The notes under the pieces were generated by a model, which made no database searches, was not told the origin of the DNA, and saw only the letters and a list, made by a program, of their open reading frames with translations. A stretch of DNA of 13,983 nucleotides from the NCBI GenBank assembly GCA_044356865.1, contig JBIKVN010000064.1, forward strand, positions 1 through 13,983, read 5' to 3'. Below, piece after piece: positions 12,117 to 13,983 of the stretch. The stretch is from JBEIUL01 sp044356865 (GTDB lineage: Bacteria > Planctomycetota > Phycisphaerae > Phycisphaerales > SM1A02). The position numbers were made by a program, and so were the translations under genes. Every line of letters begins with the position of its first letter. The stretch's first letter is position 1.

Positions 12117-12956
12117 ATGGCATCGATCACCGTCAACGGCGAGACCCTCCATCCCCCGGTCCCGAAGCGCGAGGAGTTCGTCTCGCTCGCGAAGACCTTG
12201 CTGTCGCGGATCGTCCATGGCGAACCGCTCGAAGCGACCGTCGCGGCCACGCTGTCGGAGGCCCTTGCCGCGGGTCTTGATCTCGACGCGGTCGCCCCGC
12301 GCACCATGCTGGTCGCCCTGGCCGATCTGGGCGTCCGGAAGATCGCCATCGACGGCCACACCGTCCGGGTCGTCGAGTCGGAACCGACCGACGTCTCGCG
12401 CGGCGACGCCCGGGCCTACGGCCTGGCGGCCCTCGAGAGCGGCCGGGCCCTGACCGCGGCGATCGCGAACTTCGCCCAGCGGCGAGTCGTGCTGAACGGC
12501 CAGCCGCAGGCCGCGATGCCGCAGCCGGTCGAGGACCTCCAGAAGTTCCTCCAGCTGGTGCAGGCGAATCGCCTCGTCGACGAGGACCTCATGTTCACCG
12601 CCTGCCGCGCCCTCGCGGGTTTCCTGAAGGCGGGCAAGGGGCCCGACGACGCCGAGTTCCGCTGCGCCCTGCAGTTGGCGTGCGAACTCGGGGTGGCCGA
12701 CGTGGTGATCGACCTCGAGGGCGGCAAGCTCGCGATCCGCGACTTGAACGAGTCGAACGCGGCGGCGGCGGCGCTGCTGCAGACGGGCAATCCCGAGATC
12801 GTGAAGAAGGCCCGCGAGAAGGTGAATGCCCTGAAGCGCAAGCTGGCCGAGTCGAAGCCGGGCACGGCCGTGCCGGCGGGTGCGGCGGCGGGTCGCCCGG
12901 CGGGGGAGCAGAAGATCCTCGTTCCCGCCCGCATCGGCGTGCGTCGCAGGCGGTGA
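12117..12956 (+). CDS. Hypothetical protein with two similar helical/beta halves, 279 aa
   Basis: I do not recognise this family. There is no signal peptide or membrane segment, so it is probably cytoplasmic. Residues about 45-88 and about 163-210 look alike: ALADLGVRKIAIDGHTVRVVE against LACELGVADVVIDLEGGKLAIRD. Each is a helix, then a beta strand, a turn and a second strand, suggesting an internal duplication. Between them, 100-150 are helical (RAYGLAALESGRALTAAIANF, VEDLQKFLQLVQANR). Residues 223-246 are a charged helix, possibly coiled coil (NPEIVKKAREKVNALKRK), then a flexible Ala/Gly/Pro linker and a very basic end (VRRRR) that could bind nucleic acid or acidic surfaces. The ATG is supported by CGGGAG upstream and codon use like its neighbours. 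It is divergent from purE. Its function is unknown. Confidence 0.75.
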   Translation: MASITVNGETLHPPVPKREEFVSLAKTLLSRIVHGEPLEATVAATLSEALAAGLDLDAVAPRTMLVALADLGVRKIAIDGHTVRVVESEPTDVSRGDARAYGLAALESGRALTAAIANFAQRRVVLNGQPQAAMPQPVEDLQKFLQLVQANRLVDEDLMFTACRALAGFLKAGKGPDDAEFRCALQLACELGVADVVIDLEGGKLAIRDLNESNAAAAALLQTGNPEIVKKAREKVNALKRKLAESKPGTAVPAGAAAGRPAGEQKILVPARIGVRRRR

Positions 12957-12968
12957 GCGGGGGCGGCG

Positions 12969-13214
12969 TCAGAAACTTCGCCGGGCCGCCTCGAAGATGA
13001 GGGCCGCCAGCGCGATGCCCCCCGCGACCACGTTCGTGATGACCACCGTGGGCTCGCGCCACATCCGCCCGACCGCCGTCCAGATCGCGCAATTGGCGAT
13101 CAGGATGAGCGGCGCCAGCGGCCAGTAGTCGAGGGCGGCCAGGGCGGTCCCGAAGATGCCCGCGACGGTACCGGACCACTTCAGGAACTCGAGCAGGGGG
13201 CCGTTTCGCTTCAT
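12969..13214 (-). CDS. Small membrane protein, 81 aa
   Basis: From the ATG at 13214 this is 81 aa with three hydrophobic stretches: about 13-27 (WSGTVAGIFGTALAAL), 32-49 (PLAPLILIANCAIWTAVG) and 57-74 (VITNVVAGGIALAALIFE), separated by short loops with a basic WREPT-preceding turn. It resembles in style the small three-helix proteins with a G-T-V-x-G first helix and a N-x-x-W-x-x-x-G second helix, but I cannot name a family. In-frame starts at 13256 (ATG) and 13277 (GTG) would add 14 or 21 polar residues and reach towards the promoter of the divergent rhodanese gene. The 13214 start places the membrane helix near the N-terminus and is preferred, without a strong Shine-Dalgarno. It ends 12 nt from the convergent 279-aa gene. 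Confidence 0.6.
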   Translation of the reverse strand: MKRNGPLLEFLKWSGTVAGIFGTALAALDYWPLAPLILIANCAIWTAVGRMWREPTVVITNVVAGGIALAALIFEAARRSF

Positions 13215-13280
13215 GGTCGTGGTTCGACTTTCCGGACCCGTACGGCTGCCCTCCATGATCGGACCGGACGCGGTCACCGC

Positions 13281-13286
13281 TACAAT
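13281..13286 (+). promoter_or_regulatory. -10 element (TACAAT) for rhodanese-SufS fusion gene
   Basis: TACAAT matches the -10 consensus at 5 of 6 positions and ends 8 nt before the GTG at 13295, with only a C-rich spacer and no Shine-Dalgarno between. This is the same geometry as at the crcB pair and predicts a leaderless mRNA. It also supports GTG 13295 as the true start. Confidence 0.55.
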
Positions 13287-13294
13287 CGCCCCCT

Positions 13295-13983
13295 GTGACT
13301 CCCGCTTCCGCGAACGCCGCCGGACTTCGGTCTTACGACGAGCTGTGCGCCGACGCGAAGACCCGGATCCGCGAGATCGCGCCCGAGGAGCTCGAGGATC
13401 GGGTGGCCCGCGGCGGGCTGGTGCTGCTTGATGTCCGCGAGCCCGAGGAGTTCGCGATGGCGAGCATTCCCGGCGCCGGCAGCCTGCCCCGCGGCCTGAT
13501 GGAGAAGTTCATCGCCGACGCCGTGCCCGAGCCCGACGCCGAGGTCGTCCTGTACTGCCAGAGCGGGAAGCGCAGCGCATTGGCCGCCGACACCCTCGGC
13601 CGGATGGGCTACCGCGCGGTCCGCAGCCTCGCCGGCGGCATCGACCGGTGGATCGCCTCGGGTCGCGGCACGCAGCTCGGGGCGGTGACCGTCGCGGCGG
13701 CGGGGCCGGTCGACGGCGTCGACCATCGGGACTGGACCTCGATCCGCCGCGACTTCCCGATCGCCGCCCGCATGATCCGCACGCTCGACGGCCTCGAGCG
13801 GTTCTTCGTCTACCTCGACCACGCGGCGTCGACGCACCCCCCGAGTTCGGTGGTCGCCGAGTACTCGACCTTCCTCGAGCGCGAGTACGCGAACGTGCAC
13901 CGCGCCTCGTACGCCCTCGCCCGCGAGGCGACGAACCGCTTCGAGGAGGCGTTCCGCACCTGCGGCGAGTTCGTCGGCGGCCG
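13295..13983 (+). CDS. Rhodanese domain fused to SufS-type cysteine desulfurase (3' end outside window)
   Basis: The frame runs from GTG 13295 to the window edge without a stop (229 full codons). Residues about 28-128 are a rhodanese domain: LLDVREPEEF (44-53), then the active-site loop CQSGKRS (88-94) with persulfide-carrying Cys88, and the closing RSLAGGIDRWIASG. After a linker (129-148), IRRDFPIAARMI and then YLDHAAST match the N-terminus of group II cysteine desulfurases (SufS type: DFP, YLDNAATT), and YANVHRASYALAREAT matches the next conserved block (NVHRG-H-LS--AT). The desulfurase takes sulfur from cysteine with PLP; rhodanese domains carry sulfur as a persulfide. Fusion suggests direct hand-over. 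The PLP lysine and desulfurase cysteine lie beyond the window, so activity of that half is not confirmed. It is divergent from the small membrane protein. Confidence 0.85.
   Translation, partial: MTPASANAAGLRSYDELCADAKTRIREIAPEELEDRVARGGLVLLDVREPEEFAMASIPGAGSLPRGLMEKFIADAVPEPDAEVVLYCQSGKRSALAADTLGRMGYRAVRSLAGGIDRWIASGRGTQLGAVTVAAAGPVDGVDHRDWTSIRRDFPIAARMIRTLDGLERFFVYLDHAASTHPPSSVVAEYSTFLEREYANVHRASYALAREATNRFEEAFRTCGEFVGG

Noticed and set aside
12117..12956. Ribosome-associated or toxin-antitoxin role for the 279-aa protein because of its VRRRR tail
   Set aside because: A basic tail alone is weak evidence; no partner gene or known domain supports it.
1..13983. CRISPR array, tRNA or rRNA genes, insertion sequences
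   Set aside because: No regularly spaced repeats, cloverleaf-like or rRNA-like sequence, transposase or terminal inverted repeats were noticed on reading both strands.

Overview
The window is very GC-rich chromosomal DNA with dense, often overlapping genes. It is most likely from a member of the Planctomycetota, class Phycisphaerae. This rests on three observations: a secreted protein with a two-repeat dockerin-like tail ending WGPCP, a PEP-CTERM-like protein whose sorting motif is PSPG rather than PEP, and a phosphodiesterase fused to TPR repeats. The lineage call is an inference from these protein styles. No rRNA, tRNA, CRISPR array, transposase or prophage gene was seen, and there is no gene-free stretch above 300 bases.

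Layout. (1) 1-2259, cell-surface block: the C-terminal part of a BNR-repeat sialidase-like protein (+), a convergent secreted dockerin-like protein (-), and a divergent PEP-CTERM-like protein (+) closed by a strong 15-bp-stem terminator. (2) 2311-5966 (+): an alkaline-phosphatase-superfamily phosphodiesterase with a TPR tail, a secreted YceI protein, and a polytopic membrane protein of unknown function that overlaps the yceI stop codon. (3) 5974-8295 (-): a family III CoA transferase, a hypothetical protein, and an excisionase-type helix-turn-helix protein. (4) 8384-9144 (+): two adjacent, non-identical CrcB/Fluc fluoride-channel subunits, likely a heterodimer. (5) 9138-12047 (-): a purE-purK operon followed by a spinster-like MFS transporter. 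(6) 12117-12956 (+): an unrecognised protein that looks internally duplicated. (7) 12969-13214 (-): a small membrane protein. (8) 13295 to the right edge (+): a rhodanese domain fused to the start of a SufS-type cysteine desulfurase, cut by the window end.

How the parts work together. purE and purK do consecutive steps of purine synthesis (AIR to N5-CAIR to CAIR) and overlap by 4 nt. The two CrcB genes also overlap by 4 nt and would be made together for fluoride efflux. yceI and the membrane protein are coupled in the same way. The rhodanese-SufS fusion puts sulfur mobilisation and sulfur transfer on one chain.

Two themes go beyond gene calls. First, many genes have a TAnnnT -10-like hexamer only 6-10 nt before the start codon and no Shine-Dalgarno, which suggests leaderless transcripts. 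Genes with longer leaders (yceI, the two regulatory-block genes, the 279-aa gene) do have a Shine-Dalgarno. Second, there are several lineage-flavoured proteins of unknown function (345, 158, 186, 279 and 81 aa). I found no clear multi-gene defence or mobile system. The strongest candidates for something new are the rhodanese-SufS fusion, the asymmetric Fluc pair, the duplicated-domain protein and the YceI-coupled membrane protein.
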